Shown: one piece after another, positions 8,899 through 18,448 of the stretch
Numbering within the stretch: the first letter of the stretch is position 1
Layout: each line of letters opens with the position of its first letter
NCBI GenBank assembly: GCA_965230605.1
Contig: CBDDLD010000004.1
Span: forward strand, 744,001-808,000
From: CBDDLD01 sp965230605
GTDB taxonomy: Bacteria > Bacteroidota > Bacteroidia > Flavobacteriales > Flavobacteriaceae
Length of the DNA: 64,000 nt
Direction of reading: 5' to 3'
Position numbers and translations under genes: made by a program
Notes under the pieces: generated by a model
What the model saw: only the letters and a program-made list of their open reading frames with translations
Told to the model about the DNA's origin: nothing
Databases searched by the model: none

Positions 8899-9642
8899 TT
8901 AAGGGTTCACGCAAAAGTCTGTAGCTTCAGAAGCTCCAAATGTTCCACCTGATGCGTGTGTTAATATAGAACACGTTACCGAGTAACTACCATTTCCGTA
9001 TGCACAACAGATACCATCAGAGAATGCATCTGTGATTGTAAATGTGTAGCATCCATCTGGTAAGTTTACTGTTTGTTCAAACGTACCTGATGCACCTGGG
9101 TAAGGTCCTCCAGAAGCAACTACTGTTCCTGTACCTTGCTCAGCAATAGTCCAAGCTGTTTCTTCAGGATAGTTGTCAAATGTAATCGATACAACAACAT
9201 CATTACAGATCACTTCTCTAAAGTAAGTGATAGATACGGTGTCGAAGAATGATGTCTCACCTGCACCCGGGCTGATTGATAATACTAAGTCTTTAGTCTC
9301 ACCATCAGGTCCTGTGATTGCAGACCAGTCAAACGATACCTCTAAAGTACCTGTATACGACCCTGCAGGAATAGTTACTGTTCCTACAGAGAACTCACCA
9401 GCAGATCCTGTACTAGAATCTACAGTGACGTTGAATGATCTTGCAGCGCTTGAAGCTGTTGTGACATTCACAGGAATACTCAGTACGATGTCCTCCTGCG
9501 GAATGGATAACAAATAGCTCGTCTCTCCAAAAGAAAGTGCTGTCTGTCCATTTTGAGCATCGAACACAATAAGATCCTGTTCACAACTTACCAGCGTACC
9601 TAAAAAGAATACTGCTGCTATTAATTTATATATGTTTTTCAT
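8899..9642 (-). CDS. SusCD-associated surface lipoprotein
   Basis: The third gene of the SusC/SusD operon, 18 bp after SusD. The 247-residue protein starts with a lipoprotein signal ending in the lipobox 'TLVSC' (Cys20). Residues about 35-140 form a beta-sandwich-like domain with 'VLSIPVNVT' and 'TVTIPAGSYTGTLEVSFD', resembling the Ig/Calx-beta-like domains of SusE-type proteins. Residues about 145-225 contain a 'YPEETAW' and 'GDGICC-YG'-like pattern (here 'FSDGICCAYGNGSY'), a module seen in secreted proteases and adhesins of marine bacteria. In SusE-type proteins this position helps bind the ligand at the cell surface. The ligand cannot be inferred. Confidence 0.75.
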   Translation of the reverse strand: MKNIYKLIAAVFFLGTLVSCEQDLIVFDAQNGQTALSFGETSYLLSIPQEDIVLSIPVNVTTASSAARSFNVTVDSSTGSAGEFSVGTVTIPAGSYTGTLEVSFDWSAITGPDGETKDLVLSISPGAGETSFFDTVSITYFREVICNDVVVSITFDNYPEETAWTIAEQGTGTVVASGGPYPGASGTFEQTVNLPDGCYTFTITDAFSDGICCAYGNGSYSVTCSILTHASGGTFGASEATDFCVNP

Positions 9643-9660
9643 AATGTATAGTGTTTTGTA

Positions 9661-11160
9661 TTAATAACCAGGGTTTTGTTGAGATGCAATTCCAGGGTTA
9701 GCATTAATCTCCACAATTGGAATTGGTAAGGTGAATCTAAAGTCGTTAGCTGCTAACGTACAAGCACCACTTTGGTTGGTACAATCTGTTAGATCTCTAT
9801 CTATACCTCTGTTTGCTGCTACTCCTAAACGCTTAAGGTCCTTATAACGGTGTCCTTCAAAACAAAGTTCTATACGACGCTCATCTAAGATACCTGCAAA
9901 AGCTTCAGCTTGTGACCCATAAGAAGGTGCTGCTTGGTTAGAACCAAAACGTGCATCTCTTAGTTGATCGATAAGTGCAGCTGCACCAGCTAAATCATTC
10001 TGTGCTGCTCTAGCTTCTGCTAAGATCAGTAACATCTCTGATGAGCGGAATACTTTAAGATCGTTCATCAATGGACGTCCTTCAGATCCCGGATACTTTT
10101 GAATGACTAAGATGTCAGTATTCACTGGATCTGGATCTGTATCATAGTTAGGATTGATCACAGATGATGGTGCTACGTTAACTGTAAAACGTACATCTGC
10201 TGGATTCATTAAGTTAAATAAACCTCTATCCATCTCAAAGTATGGCGAACCAGTGAGTGTAGCATCTACGAATGCGAAACGAGCGCCTGCCCATCCGCCA
10301 GCAAATGGACCAATATCATTATTGGTGTTTCCTTGAACATCATAGGGGTCATTGATTGCTCGCTCTAACTTAAAGATGATCTCTGTATTATCTGCATCTA
10401 AATACATGAGCTGATACTGCGTAGTATTAGCTATCGGATACGATGCTAATAACTGAGACGCTAAAGTAGCCGCAGTAGTGTAATCACCACGTGTTGCAGC
10501 GGCTCTTGCCCTAAGGGCGTTAATGGCATCTCTAGAGATGAATGTTGGGTTAGACTGCTCTGTACTTAAGCTTGCTGCTAGATCTAAATCCGAATTGATG
10601 TAATCCCAAAGTTCTCCAGTAGTATCTCTACTTGGCTGAATTCCTAATCCGGGAATAAAGTCAATGACTGGAGCTGCTAGAGTGGAGTCATCTCTTGGGT
10701 CTGGACTAAAGTACGTTAACAACTCTAAGTTAGCATAGGCTCTAATAGTATGTACTTGTGCTAAGATGTTATTATACTGATCTTGATCTGATGCATCAGG
10801 TGTAATATTCGCAGCAGCTTCAATTAAAATAGTAGTTCTATTATTTACTGCATAATTGCGTATCCAAAAATTAGTAGCTGCGGGAGTAGCGGCATTCATT
10901 ACAAAATCATATAGTGCTGCTCCTTGCCCTCCAGAATCAAATCCTACAGCTACTTCGTCTGTAAAGTTAGAGGCTAAGGCAATCTCAGGCGTTAAATCCC
11001 AAGTGCTGTATACAGCTAGAAGTCCTAGTTGTAAGTCTTCTACCGAATTAAATGCGTTGGCTGCATCTAAACGTCCCGGTTGTCTGATGTCGATGGCGTC
11101 GTTACAACCCATTAGCACCGCTAATAGTCCGACAAATAATAGTTTATTTATTTTTTTCAT
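9661..11160 (-). CDS. SusD/RagB-family nutrient-binding lipoprotein
   Basis: The 499-residue lipoprotein has a lipobox 'LMGC' near residue 19, followed by the typical N-terminal 'AFNSVEDLQLGLLAVYSTW' of SusD proteins. TPR-like helices and the C-terminal region 'ILDERRIELCFEGHRYKDLKRLG', the most conserved SusD signature, are present. SusD forms the lid of the SusC transporter and binds the substrate outside the cell. It lies 10 bp after the susC-like gene in the same operon. No glycoside hydrolase or polysaccharide lyase accompanies it, so the ligand could be a peptide or an oligosaccharide. Confidence 0.95.
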   Translation of the reverse strand: MKKINKLLFVGLLAVLMGCNDAIDIRQPGRLDAANAFNSVEDLQLGLLAVYSTWDLTPEIALASNFTDEVAVGFDSGGQGAALYDFVMNAATPAATNFWIRNYAVNNRTTILIEAAANITPDASDQDQYNNILAQVHTIRAYANLELLTYFSPDPRDDSTLAAPVIDFIPGLGIQPSRDTTGELWDYINSDLDLAASLSTEQSNPTFISRDAINALRARAAATRGDYTTAATLASQLLASYPIANTTQYQLMYLDADNTEIIFKLERAINDPYDVQGNTNNDIGPFAGGWAGARFAFVDATLTGSPYFEMDRGLFNLMNPADVRFTVNVAPSSVINPNYDTDPDPVNTDILVIQKYPGSEGRPLMNDLKVFRSSEMLLILAEARAAQNDLAGAAALIDQLRDARFGSNQAAPSYGSQAEAFAGILDERRIELCFEGHRYKDLKRLGVAANRGIDRDLTDCTNQSGACTLAANDFRFTLPIPIVEINANPGIASQQNPGY

Positions 11161-11170
11161 AGTTTATTTA

Positions 11171-14100
11171 TTAAAATCCTAATTCAAATCCTACAGAAAT
11201 GGTTCTTGGTGTTGGGTAGATTCTTTGTCCGTTATTTCTAGCTTCAGCATCAAATCCTCTCCATTCTGTCCACGTAAATAAGTTCTCACCATTTACAAAG
11301 ATCCTTGCATTAGTAAGTCCTGTGTTCTCTAAATACTTCGCTGGGAAGTTATAGCCGATACTTGCGAAACGGAGTCTTAAATAATCCGCACTTCTTAAGA
11401 AACGATCCGATTCAAATGAGTTACGGTTAGCCGCAGTTGGCGAAGGAATATCAGTGATATCACCCGGTTGAGACCATGCTCTTAAGATGTCTGATGAAAA
11501 GTTGAATTGTCCTATATCATCCTCATCAATTAAAGTGGCGTAATCATTATCGAGACGGTCTACGCCAACCACGTAATTAAACTGAGTCGTTAAAAAGAAG
11601 TTCTTATAATCTATATTGATATTAAAACTACCGGTCCAATCAGGTAGTATATTTTTACCTAGCCATACACGATCTGTATCAGCATTTGGGTTTTCCGTAA
11701 CGTTCCCATCTGCTGTTAAATATAATAACTCCCCGTTAGCAGGATTAACCCCAGCATAACGTAATCCGAAATATTCGTTTAAGATGCCTCCATTACGTCC
11801 TAGGCCAATACCGAACCCATCTCCGTTGGCATCAACAATGATTTGGCCTTCAGGACTTGGAATATCTTGTAGCTCTGTTTCGTTGTAGTTACCTACAATA
11901 CCTACGGCTAGTCTTAAATCACCTTCACCTTTTGGACGGATGATATCGTAATCGATCTGGAAATCAAATCCTCGGTTGAATAACTCTCCAGTGTTCGCAT
12001 TCTGAGATGTAATACCAGTTACAGCAGAAAGTGGAGTAGACTGGAATAAGTCTGTGGTTTGTCTTTCATACACATCGATAGCACCTCTAAGTCTGTTATT
12101 CCAAACGCCGAAATCCACACCAATGTTTAAGGTAGCAATGGTTTCCCATCTCAAATCTCTGTTACCAATTTGTGCTAAACCAATAGAGTTAGCATTTCCG
12201 TAACCAGCTCCTGTAAAGAATAAATCTTCAGTTAGATCTAAACCTCCAAACAACCCAATACCAACGATATCTTGGTTACCTGCAGTACCATAAGACGCTC
12301 TAAGCTTTAAGTTATTAAACGCTGAGTCTTCCATGAATGGCTCATTAGATATATTCCAACGTGCTGCTATTGAGCCGAATGTTCCCCAACGGTTAGAACC
12401 TGCAAAACGGTTAGAAGCATCTCTTCTAATTACTGCTGAAAAACCATACTTTTCATCGAAGTCATAATCTAAAGATCCGAAGTAAGAGAATAAACCTGCA
12501 TTTAAGATATTAGCTTGTGGTGTATCTACGAATAAACCATTTGCTGTTGGGATAAATGCACTACCATCTCCTGGGAAGAACGTTCTTGGATCTAAACCGT
12601 TTTGAGTGAATCCGAATGTTCTAAAGTGTGCTTTAAAGTATTCTGTATAAGCAGCTAGATCAACCGTATGCTTACCCCAAGTTTTATTGAAGTGAAGCGA
12701 TGTTACCTGGTTGTATGAGAACTGTCGGTTTGAATTTTGTTGTTGGAAACCAGAAGTTGGGTTCTGAGCACCACCAAATAATAAGGCATTGAAAGAGGTT
12801 GGTCCTTCTGCTCGTGTTGTAAACTCACTTTGGTAGTCTCCAGACATTACTAAGTTAGCTCTTAACCAATCTGTGATCTGATAACTAAAGTTAGCACTAC
12901 CTACAATCTTAACCTCTTCATCAAAACGAGAGAATGTTCTAAGACGGTCTAATAAGAATAAAGGTGTGTTAGTAAATGATAATGGTGATAATAAATCAGC
13001 GCCATCAATGTAATCATCTGGTGTTAAATATGGTACTGATTCGTATCCACCTAGTATGTAATTTCTGTTAATCGCGTTTGATCCAACACTGTTTGGCTCA
13101 TTTGATTTCGAATAGTTCACTGTAAGGTTAGTACCGTAGTTGAACTTTCCATTGTTTGATTTACCTGTGACGTTTGAACGAATGTTGAAACGCTTAAGGT
13201 CTGATTCTTGTAAGATACCTTCAGTATCTTGGAAACCAAAAGAAGTAAACTGAGTTGTGTTCTCACTACCACTAGAAAGTGATAATGTGTGTGATTGCGT
13301 TACACCTGTACGGAAGAAGAAATCTGTCCAGTCAAAGTTTGGCGCTGCTGCAATTTGTGCATCTGTTAGCGGCGAACCGTTTCCTGGGTTAAACTTACCT
13401 GTACTGTTACCAGCACCTGCACCTTGCCCTCTATCTCTTTCGTAACGTAATAATTGTTGTGAACTCATACGGTTGTAATCGTTGTCTTGTAAGCTGTTGT
13501 AAGCTACAAAACCGTTGTAGTTGACCTTAAGACCTTGACCGAAGTTACCTTGTCTTGTTTTGATCACGATTACACCATTTGCACCCCTGTTACCATAAAT
13601 TGCTGTTGCACCCGCATCCTTTAAGACGTCAATCGAAGCGATGTCTTGTGGATTCAATGAACGGAAGTTATCCTCATCCACTGGCGCACCATCAATAATA
13701 AATAATGGCTCTGTGTTACCATTAATAGAAGCAACTCCACGAAGCTGAACTAATGAGTTACCACCTGGCTGACCTGTACTGGTTGTAATGTTAAGACCCG
13801 GTACCTGACCTGATAAGGTCTGAACAAAACTCGCATTCGGTCTATTCTCAATGGTCTCACTAGACACTCTTACAGAAGATACACTCGACTTGGTCTTGGT
13901 TGTTGTTGTATATCCTGTTACTACAACTTCGTCTAAGCTTTCTACATCTTCTTGCATAGCTAGGTCCAGAGTAGAAGTACTACCTACCGGAAGCTCAGCC
14001 GTCTTCATACTGACAAATGAGAATACTAAAATATCTGTTGCACTTGCTCTAATGGAATACTTCCCATCAAAGTCTGTTTGTGTACCACGTGTGGTACCCT

Positions 14101-14242
14101 TTACAATTACATTTACACCCGGCAATGGCAAGCCATCTGCAGCAGCTGTAACTGTTCCTGTGATAGTCCTCTCTTGTGCATACGAAGCCGTAATGCTAAA
14201 TAATAAGAGCACTAACACTAATCCATAGTTTCTTACTTTCAT
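11171..14242 (-). CDS. SusC/RagA-family TonB-linked outer-membrane transporter
   Basis: The 1023-residue protein is the first gene of the operon. It has a signal peptide, a carboxypeptidase-regulatory-like domain (about 25-95: 'TITGTVTAAADGLPLPGVNVIVKG'-type start), a plug domain with 'SLDEVVVTGY' and 'SIDVLKDAGATAIYGNRG', and a long beta-barrel ending in '...ISVGFELGF' with a terminal Phe. This is the standard SusC layout and length. It imports the ligand captured by the downstream SusD using TonB energy. The gap upstream (14243-14571) holds a candidate LytTR direct repeat and the LytTR regulator gene is next on the same strand. Confidence 0.96.
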   Translation of the reverse strand: MKVRNYGLVLVLLLFSITASYAQERTITGTVTAAADGLPLPGVNVIVKGTTRGTQTDFDGKYSIRASATDILVFSFVSMKTAELPVGSTSTLDLAMQEDVESLDEVVVTGYTTTTKTKSSVSSVRVSSETIENRPNASFVQTLSGQVPGLNITTSTGQPGGNSLVQLRGVASINGNTEPLFIIDGAPVDEDNFRSLNPQDIASIDVLKDAGATAIYGNRGANGVIVIKTRQGNFGQGLKVNYNGFVAYNSLQDNDYNRMSSQQLLRYERDRGQGAGAGNSTGKFNPGNGSPLTDAQIAAAPNFDWTDFFFRTGVTQSHTLSLSSGSENTTQFTSFGFQDTEGILQESDLKRFNIRSNVTGKSNNGKFNYGTNLTVNYSKSNEPNSVGSNAINRNYILGGYESVPYLTPDDYIDGADLLSPLSFTNTPLFLLDRLRTFSRFDEEVKIVGSANFSYQITDWLRANLVMSGDYQSEFTTRAEGPTSFNALLFGGAQNPTSGFQQQNSNRQFSYNQVTSLHFNKTWGKHTVDLAAYTEYFKAHFRTFGFTQNGLDPRTFFPGDGSAFIPTANGLFVDTPQANILNAGLFSYFGSLDYDFDEKYGFSAVIRRDASNRFAGSNRWGTFGSIAARWNISNEPFMEDSAFNNLKLRASYGTAGNQDIVGIGLFGGLDLTEDLFFTGAGYGNANSIGLAQIGNRDLRWETIATLNIGVDFGVWNNRLRGAIDVYERQTTDLFQSTPLSAVTGITSQNANTGELFNRGFDFQIDYDIIRPKGEGDLRLAVGIVGNYNETELQDIPSPEGQIIVDANGDGFGIGLGRNGGILNEYFGLRYAGVNPANGELLYLTADGNVTENPNADTDRVWLGKNILPDWTGSFNINIDYKNFFLTTQFNYVVGVDRLDNDYATLIDEDDIGQFNFSSDILRAWSQPGDITDIPSPTAANRNSFESDRFLRSADYLRLRFASIGYNFPAKYLENTGLTNARIFVNGENLFTWTEWRGFDAEARNNGQRIYPTPRTISVGFELGF

Positions 14243-14571
14243 AAAACTTTAATTTAAATTATTTACGAGTTAGTTTAGTGCAATTATGAAAGGTAGGCAG
14301 TGAAGTGTGTTGAGTGACTAATTCAAATAATTTTACCTAGTATGAATTAAAGTTAACATGGTAACTTTATAACAAGTTAAGTAAGACTTACACCGCCTTA
14401 CCTTTGCAATTGCTATGTAAAACAATTAAAATGATAGGAATGACGGCGTCTTATGTTCCCGACAAACATTTTTATGCGATAAAATCACATATTTATGCGA
14501 CATAAAATATGGGCTTTTTTTGAATTTTCTAATCGACGTTTTAACATTGGATCACAAAAATGATAAGACTA
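14243..14571. other. Intergenic region upstream of the SusCD operon
   Basis: About 330 bp. It must hold the susC promoter on the minus strand, but no clear TTG/TAnnTTTG pair was found in that orientation. A TACCTTTG box is present on the plus strand near 14398 and would point toward the regulator gene's 3' end. Two copies of TTTATGCGA 21 bp apart lie at 14471-14500 (listed separately). A 24-codon open frame starting near 14431 is too short to call. Confidence 0.5.
14471..14500. promoter_or_regulatory. Direct repeat TTTATGCGA x2 at 21-bp spacing, candidate LytTR operator
   Basis: The 9-base word occurs at 14471-14479 and again at 14492-14500. LytTR DNA-binding domains characteristically recognise two 9-bp direct repeats about 21-22 bp apart, on one face of the helix. 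The repeat lies about 230 bp upstream of the susC start and next to the 3' end of a LytTR regulator gene. The assignment is inference from spacing. Confidence 0.4.
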
Positions 14572-15357
14572 TTATTGAATGTTCATTTTAGCTTTGAAAT
14601 TATCTTTAAAAGATCTACTTATTCTAAATACTTCATTGCTTTGCATTTTCACGTCAACTTCTCCATAATCTGAGAAAATGACCTCTTTAACAAAACTTAT
14701 ATTTATAATAGTTGACCGGTGAATTCTTATGAAGTCATATGCTTTTAAATCTTCTATAAGTGTGGATAATGACTCTCTAATTACATACTTTTTTTGCTGC
14801 GAAAATATTTCGGCATAATCCCTTGAGGACTTTATGTATTCTATATTGAGTTTGTCTATGAAAATTATTTTCCCTTTAAGTTTTAAAGGCATTCTTTGAT
14901 TTTTAATCAGAGTCATTTCATCACTAAACTCTTTTAAATTGCGCAGAAATATATCAACATTGCCATATGAGAGTCGGTTATTGAAAAAGTTGAGGGCTTT
15001 ATGAATAGAATTATAAAACCTTTTGTTATGTATAGGTTTGATTAAATAATCGATAGCATTGTGGTCAAATGCTTTTTTAGCATATTCTTCTGTATGGTGG
15101 GTGAAAACAAATAGAGGAGGAACTCTAATGGCTTCGTGAGTAATAATCTCAAACCCATTCATATGTGTCATATGCGCATCTATAATAACAATGTCTGGCT
15201 CCTTTTCAATTATGAAATCTACGGCATCAACGCCCTGCAAACATGTACCAATTACAACAAGCTCATCAAAATTTTGCAAAAGCCTTTCCACTTGCTTGAT
15301 ATCACTCTCTATGTTTTGTATAACGCATACCGATATATAATTCCTCTGACTCCTCAT
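14572..15357 (-). CDS. LytTR-family response regulator with degenerate acidic pocket
   Basis: The 261 residues comprise a receiver domain (about 8-125) and a LytTR DNA-binding domain (about 160-261, with 'IEYIKSSRDYAEIF' and 'FIRIHRSTIINISFVKEV'). The phospho-acceptor Asp is present at about residue 60 ('IVIIDAHM'), as are the Thr ('FVFTHH') and Lys ('YLIKPI'). The usual pair of acidic residues at the end of the first strand, which binds Mg, is replaced by Gln14-Asn15 ('VCVIQNIE'), so phosphorylation is questionable. No histidine kinase is adjacent. Position upstream of the SusCD operon suggests local control of it. Confidence 0.88.
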   Translation of the reverse strand: MRSQRNYISVCVIQNIESDIKQVERLLQNFDELVVIGTCLQGVDAVDFIIEKEPDIVIIDAHMTHMNGFEIITHEAIRVPPLFVFTHHTEEYAKKAFDHNAIDYLIKPIHNKRFYNSIHKALNFFNNRLSYGNVDIFLRNLKEFSDEMTLIKNQRMPLKLKGKIIFIDKLNIEYIKSSRDYAEIFSQQKKYVIRESLSTLIEDLKAYDFIRIHRSTIINISFVKEVIFSDYGEVDVKMQSNEVFRISRSFKDNFKAKMNIQ

Positions 15358-15506
15358 TCACTCTTTTTTTAAGATTACATTTATATCAGTCTTACTTAAA
15401 GAATAGGTTTATCTACTATGATTGGATGGTTTTAATTATGAATCTGCTTTTTTTAGCCACTATAACTACAAACGAAATTATTAAAGAGTAGACGCCTTGG
15501 AGTAAT

Positions 15507-15518
15507 AAAAATTGCTAA
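15507..15518 (+). promoter_or_regulatory. AAAAATTGCTAA box
   Basis: Twelve bases matching the box found at two divergent promoters further on (18343 and 23482). It lies 150 bp upstream of the LytTR gene start and beyond the 3' end of the AraC gene. On its own it could be chance in such A/T-rich DNA. Confidence 0.3.
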
Positions 15519-15591
15519 ACGAAATATTTAACATTAAATAGGGAGTAAGCTTTGAAAAAAGAGCTTTTAAATGAAAAGAATTGTTACACCT

Positions 15592-16458
15592 TTAATTGGC
15601 TGTATTAACTACCATATTGTTAGGGCAAAAACCAAACTCTTTTTTGAAAGATCTTGTGAAAGTTCGTCTTTGATTGAATCCGTTTGTAAGAGCAACTTCT
15701 TGAATAGAAATACCTGGTGTCTTTTGAAGCATTTCATAGGATTTTTGAAGCCGTAGTTTTAGCAGGTAATTATATGGTGTACATCCAACGATATTCTTAA
15801 AAATCCTAATAAGGTGAAATTTTGATATGCAAGCTACTCTACTTAGCTCATCTATAGTAACATCATCAGTGAAATTATCTTGTATGTATGTCTTAGCTAT
15901 GTTAGCACGATTATATAATTCTAATTTAGTAGCCTTATTTATTGATGCTAATCGACTAAAAACTTCCTTTATTCCTACTTGATGTAAGACAAGATTAATG
16001 GCAATTTTATCGTAAAAATGATCATTTGAAAAGCCTTGCTGGTTAGACTTAATGTTGCTCAGTTGCGTCGATAAAATGCTGTCGTCATAGATATATTTAC
16101 CAGTAGTTAATTCTAATTTCGATTCACTCCTATGATCCTCAAAAAGAGCTTTACAGGTCATTTCTTCATAATAACTATTGACTAACCTGTCATCGAGGTA
16201 TATGCATTTGCCTTGTACAAGTTCATTTGAATCAACTACAACTTTGACTTCATCACCTCTATTTACTAGGAGGTAATAGTTAGGAGCTATATTATATTCA
16301 GTACCATTTACCGTATATATTTCATTACCCGCAACTGGAATCTTGATAGACACAGGAGAACTGCTAACTTTTTGATAGCATTCCTTTAGTGATGATTTAA
16401 TAATATTATTACCACCTGAATTTGCTTTATCAAAATTTGTGTCCGAATAATTAAGCAT
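15592..16458 (-). CDS. AraC-family transcriptional regulator
   Basis: The 288-residue protein has an N-terminal half of beta character (a cupin-like ligand domain is likely but not obvious). A C-terminal double HTH follows from about residue 185: 'IAKTYIQDNFTDDVTIDELSRVACISKFHLIRIFKNIVG', then the second helix pair ending 'GFNQRRTFTRSFKKEFGFCP', which is the AraC signature. It lies 234 bp upstream of the LytTR gene on the same strand. It is a candidate regulator for the neighbouring accessory genes that share TTGCTAA-type boxes; this is inference only. Confidence 0.92.
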   Translation of the reverse strand: MLNYSDTNFDKANSGGNNIIKSSLKECYQKVSSSPVSIKIPVAGNEIYTVNGTEYNIAPNYYLLVNRGDEVKVVVDSNELVQGKCIYLDDRLVNSYYEEMTCKALFEDHRSESKLELTTGKYIYDDSILSTQLSNIKSNQQGFSNDHFYDKIAINLVLHQVGIKEVFSRLASINKATKLELYNRANIAKTYIQDNFTDDVTIDELSRVACISKFHLIRIFKNIVGCTPYNYLLKLRLQKSYEMLQKTPGISIQEVALTNGFNQRRTFTRSFKKEFGFCPNNMVVNTAN

Positions 16459-16602
16459 AGTTTTTCATTTACCTCAATTAGTGACAAGTTAATAAAGATA
16501 GTTACTGACTATTTATGTTTTAACAATAATTTATACTAAGCTTTTATTAATATTAGCAAAAACAGCTCCCTGTTATATAATCTTATTTTATTAATTCGTA
16601 AA

Positions 16603-17286
16603 ATGAAGAAATTGTTTACTCTTATCATACTAATAGGTCTAATAGCTAACCTGTCTTGTAAAACTCAAAATTATAATGATTACTCCTTAACATATAAGCT
16701 TCTTAAAGACAGTGATTCTGTAGGCTATATGAAAGTAAATCTTAAATGGAATAAGGATCAAGGCTTATTAAATGAGATAACATCCATGGGAGGCTTTTAT
16801 GAAAACAGTATGTCTTATTTCAATAAGGAATTAAAAATGGATTCTATCCGTATTCTAGGTAATATGGGTTCTGCTAAAATAGACTGTTTTTCAAAGGAAA
16901 AAAATGGTTTTGTTATAGGCCATGTAGGATTCCCGATAGGAAGTAATGGTACTAGGAATATAAATAATGAAATTGAAGTTCCAAATTTTTATGAAAGATC
17001 GGTTTCATTATTAATCTATCCAATGAAAGTAGATCAACAAAATTCTATTGAACAAATTATTACATATAATGCCACATCAGGAAAGTTCTATAACATTACA
17101 GTAACCCGATATAATAAAAATGAGATTATCAAATACAATAAAAAAAATTATGAATGTAAGATTATTGAGTACTCTGGAGGTATAGCCAGACAAAAGTTTT
17201 ATATCTATGAAGGTTTTATTGTAAGAATAGACATTATTGGACAGCCCTACACATATGAACTGATAAAAAAAAGAGCTTCATATTAA
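16603..17286 (+). CDS. Hypothetical lipoprotein
   Basis: The 227-residue protein has a lipoprotein signal (lipobox 'ANLSC', Cys20) followed by mixed beta-rich sequence with no family I recognise. It runs divergently from the AraC gene (144 bp gap), so shared control is possible. Its last codons lie inside the stem of a terminator hairpin (17268-17299), so the unit is monocistronic. The middle is rich in Asn and Lys. Probably anchored in the inner leaflet of the outer membrane or at the cell surface. Confidence 0.7.
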   Translation: MKKLFTLIILIGLIANLSCKTQNYNDYSLTYKLLKDSDSVGYMKVNLKWNKDQGLLNEITSMGGFYENSMSYFNKELKMDSIRILGNMGSAKIDCFSKEKNGFVIGHVGFPIGSNGTRNINNEIEVPNFYERSVSLLIYPMKVDQQNSIEQIITYNATSGKFYNITVTRYNKNEIIKYNKKNYECKIIEYSGGIARQKFYIYEGFIVRIDIIGQPYTYELIKKRASY

Positions 17287-17299
17287 TGAGGCTCTTTTT
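17268..17299 (+). terminator. Intrinsic terminator overlapping the stop codon
   Basis: The stem AAAAAGAGC (17268-17276) pairs with GCTCTTTTT (17291-17299), with further pairing of TCAT and ATGA inside. The T run forms the 3' side of the stem. Confidence 0.75.
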
Positions 17300-17408
17300 A
17301 TCGGAACATATCAAAATCAACAAATGGTTAATATGAAAAAACAACATTTGTATAGTAGTGAAATTAACTAGAATGTTTATTTAATGGGGTTAGATAATTG
17401 CTTTTTAA

Positions 17409-18305
17409 TTATTCAATAAAACATGGGAATTGATTAAAACCTTTATCAAAAGTTAAGCGTGTATTATTACTACCATTAACATCAATAATGAAGATTTCAG
17501 ATCCCCCATTTTTTAGGAGCCCAGCATAAAGAATTTTTGTGCTTTTTTTATTCCAAGCCGGATTAGAATATACTTCAATATTATCATTTAGCTTTCTTGG
17601 ATTTTTTCCATTTGCTTCCATAATATAGGTAGCATATTGTTTTTCATTATGTCTATTCGAATTAAAAGCTATAGATTCGCCATCAGGAGAAAAAGTCGGT
17701 GCTAAATCATCACTTGGATTATTTGTAAGCTGAGTTAATGACTTGGTTTTTATATCCAGTTGGTAGATTTCAAAATTGCCAGTACGATTAGATTCAAAAA
17801 GAATAGATTTCCCATCAGGAGACCAATTAGGGTGACTGTCATATGCTTTGTTTTCTACTAACGTTACGAGCTTTCCACTTTTGATATTTACCATAAATAT
17901 ATCCCAATTACCTGACCTTCTTGAAGAAAAGGCAATATGTTTACCGTCCGGTGACCATGTTGGTTCCCAAATACTCTCTTTTCTGTTCTTCATTTTTCCT
18001 GTTATCCTTTTTTTCTCACTTCCATCAATATTCATTATATAAATAGAAGTCCAGCCGTGATGTTCAGGATCAGATAAGTAAGCTATTTTTTTAGCTGAAT
18101 ATGAATATACAGGCATGATATCAGAAGGTGTGTGCAAGCCGCTATTGCTTGTAAGTCGATTATAACGCTTACTTTTTAGGTCCAAACTGTAGACCTCTTT
18201 ATTTCCATCTTTTAGAGAAGTAAAAATGACATTCTGACCTACTAGATTTGTAACTAGTAAGAAAACTACTAAAAAAGCAAAAAAACACTTGTTAGATATA
18301 ATCAT
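17409..18305 (-). CDS. TolB-like PD40 beta-propeller protein, exported
   Basis: The 298 residues begin with a signal peptide (cleavage near 'LVGQ'). At least five WD40-like PD40 repeats follow, with the hallmark 'P-x-W-S-P-D-G-K-x-I-x-F-x-S-x-R' pattern (for example 'PTWSPDGKHIAFSSRR' and 'PNWSPDGKSILFESNR'). This is the fold of the TolB propeller, but the TolB N-terminal domain is absent and the gene is not near tol/pal. It is a small relative of the 564-residue protein at 27260-28954. Likely a periplasmic binding or scaffold protein. Confidence 0.85.
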   Translation of the reverse strand: MIISNKCFFAFLVVFLLVTNLVGQNVIFTSLKDGNKEVYSLDLKSKRYNRLTSNSGLHTPSDIMPVYSYSAKKIAYLSDPEHHGWTSIYIMNIDGSEKKRITGKMKNRKESIWEPTWSPDGKHIAFSSRRSGNWDIFMVNIKSGKLVTLVENKAYDSHPNWSPDGKSILFESNRTGNFEIYQLDIKTKSLTQLTNNPSDDLAPTFSPDGESIAFNSNRHNEKQYATYIMEANGKNPRKLNDNIEVYSNPAWNKKSTKILYAGLLKNGGSEIFIIDVNGSNNTRLTFDKGFNQFPCFIE

Positions 18306-18342
18306 AACACTAAACTATTAAAGAAAAAAAACCGTTAAGGTT

Positions 18343-18404
18343 AAAAAATTGCTAAGCTCAATAATAGCTTCATGCTATTGCAACTCTTTAGCAATATAAT
18401 AACC
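18343..18404. promoter_or_regulatory. Paired boxes AAAAAATTGCTAA and AGCAATATAATAACC
   Basis: Box 1 is at 18343-18355 and box 2 at 18390-18404, in the divergent gap between the PD40 gene and the YHS gene. Both boxes recur at 23482-23523 (13 of 13 and 14 of 15 identical), again between divergent genes and again about 45-50 bp before the plus-strand start codon. Box 1 and the first half of box 2 are inverted to each other (ATTGCTAA / TTAGCAAT). This suggests a shared regulator site. Confidence 0.55.
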
Positions 18405-18448
18405 TCTATCGTATCTATAGCCTCGTATTTTGGTGAAAAATATTTTAT

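Noticed and set aside
9227..14228. Plus-strand open frames inside the SusCD operon
   Set aside because: They are shadows of strongly coding minus-strand genes and have no recognisable domains.
14431..14505. 24-codon open frame on the plus strand with a TACCTTTG box upstream
   Set aside because: Too short, no recognised similarity and it overlaps the candidate LytTR direct repeat, which explains the sequence better.
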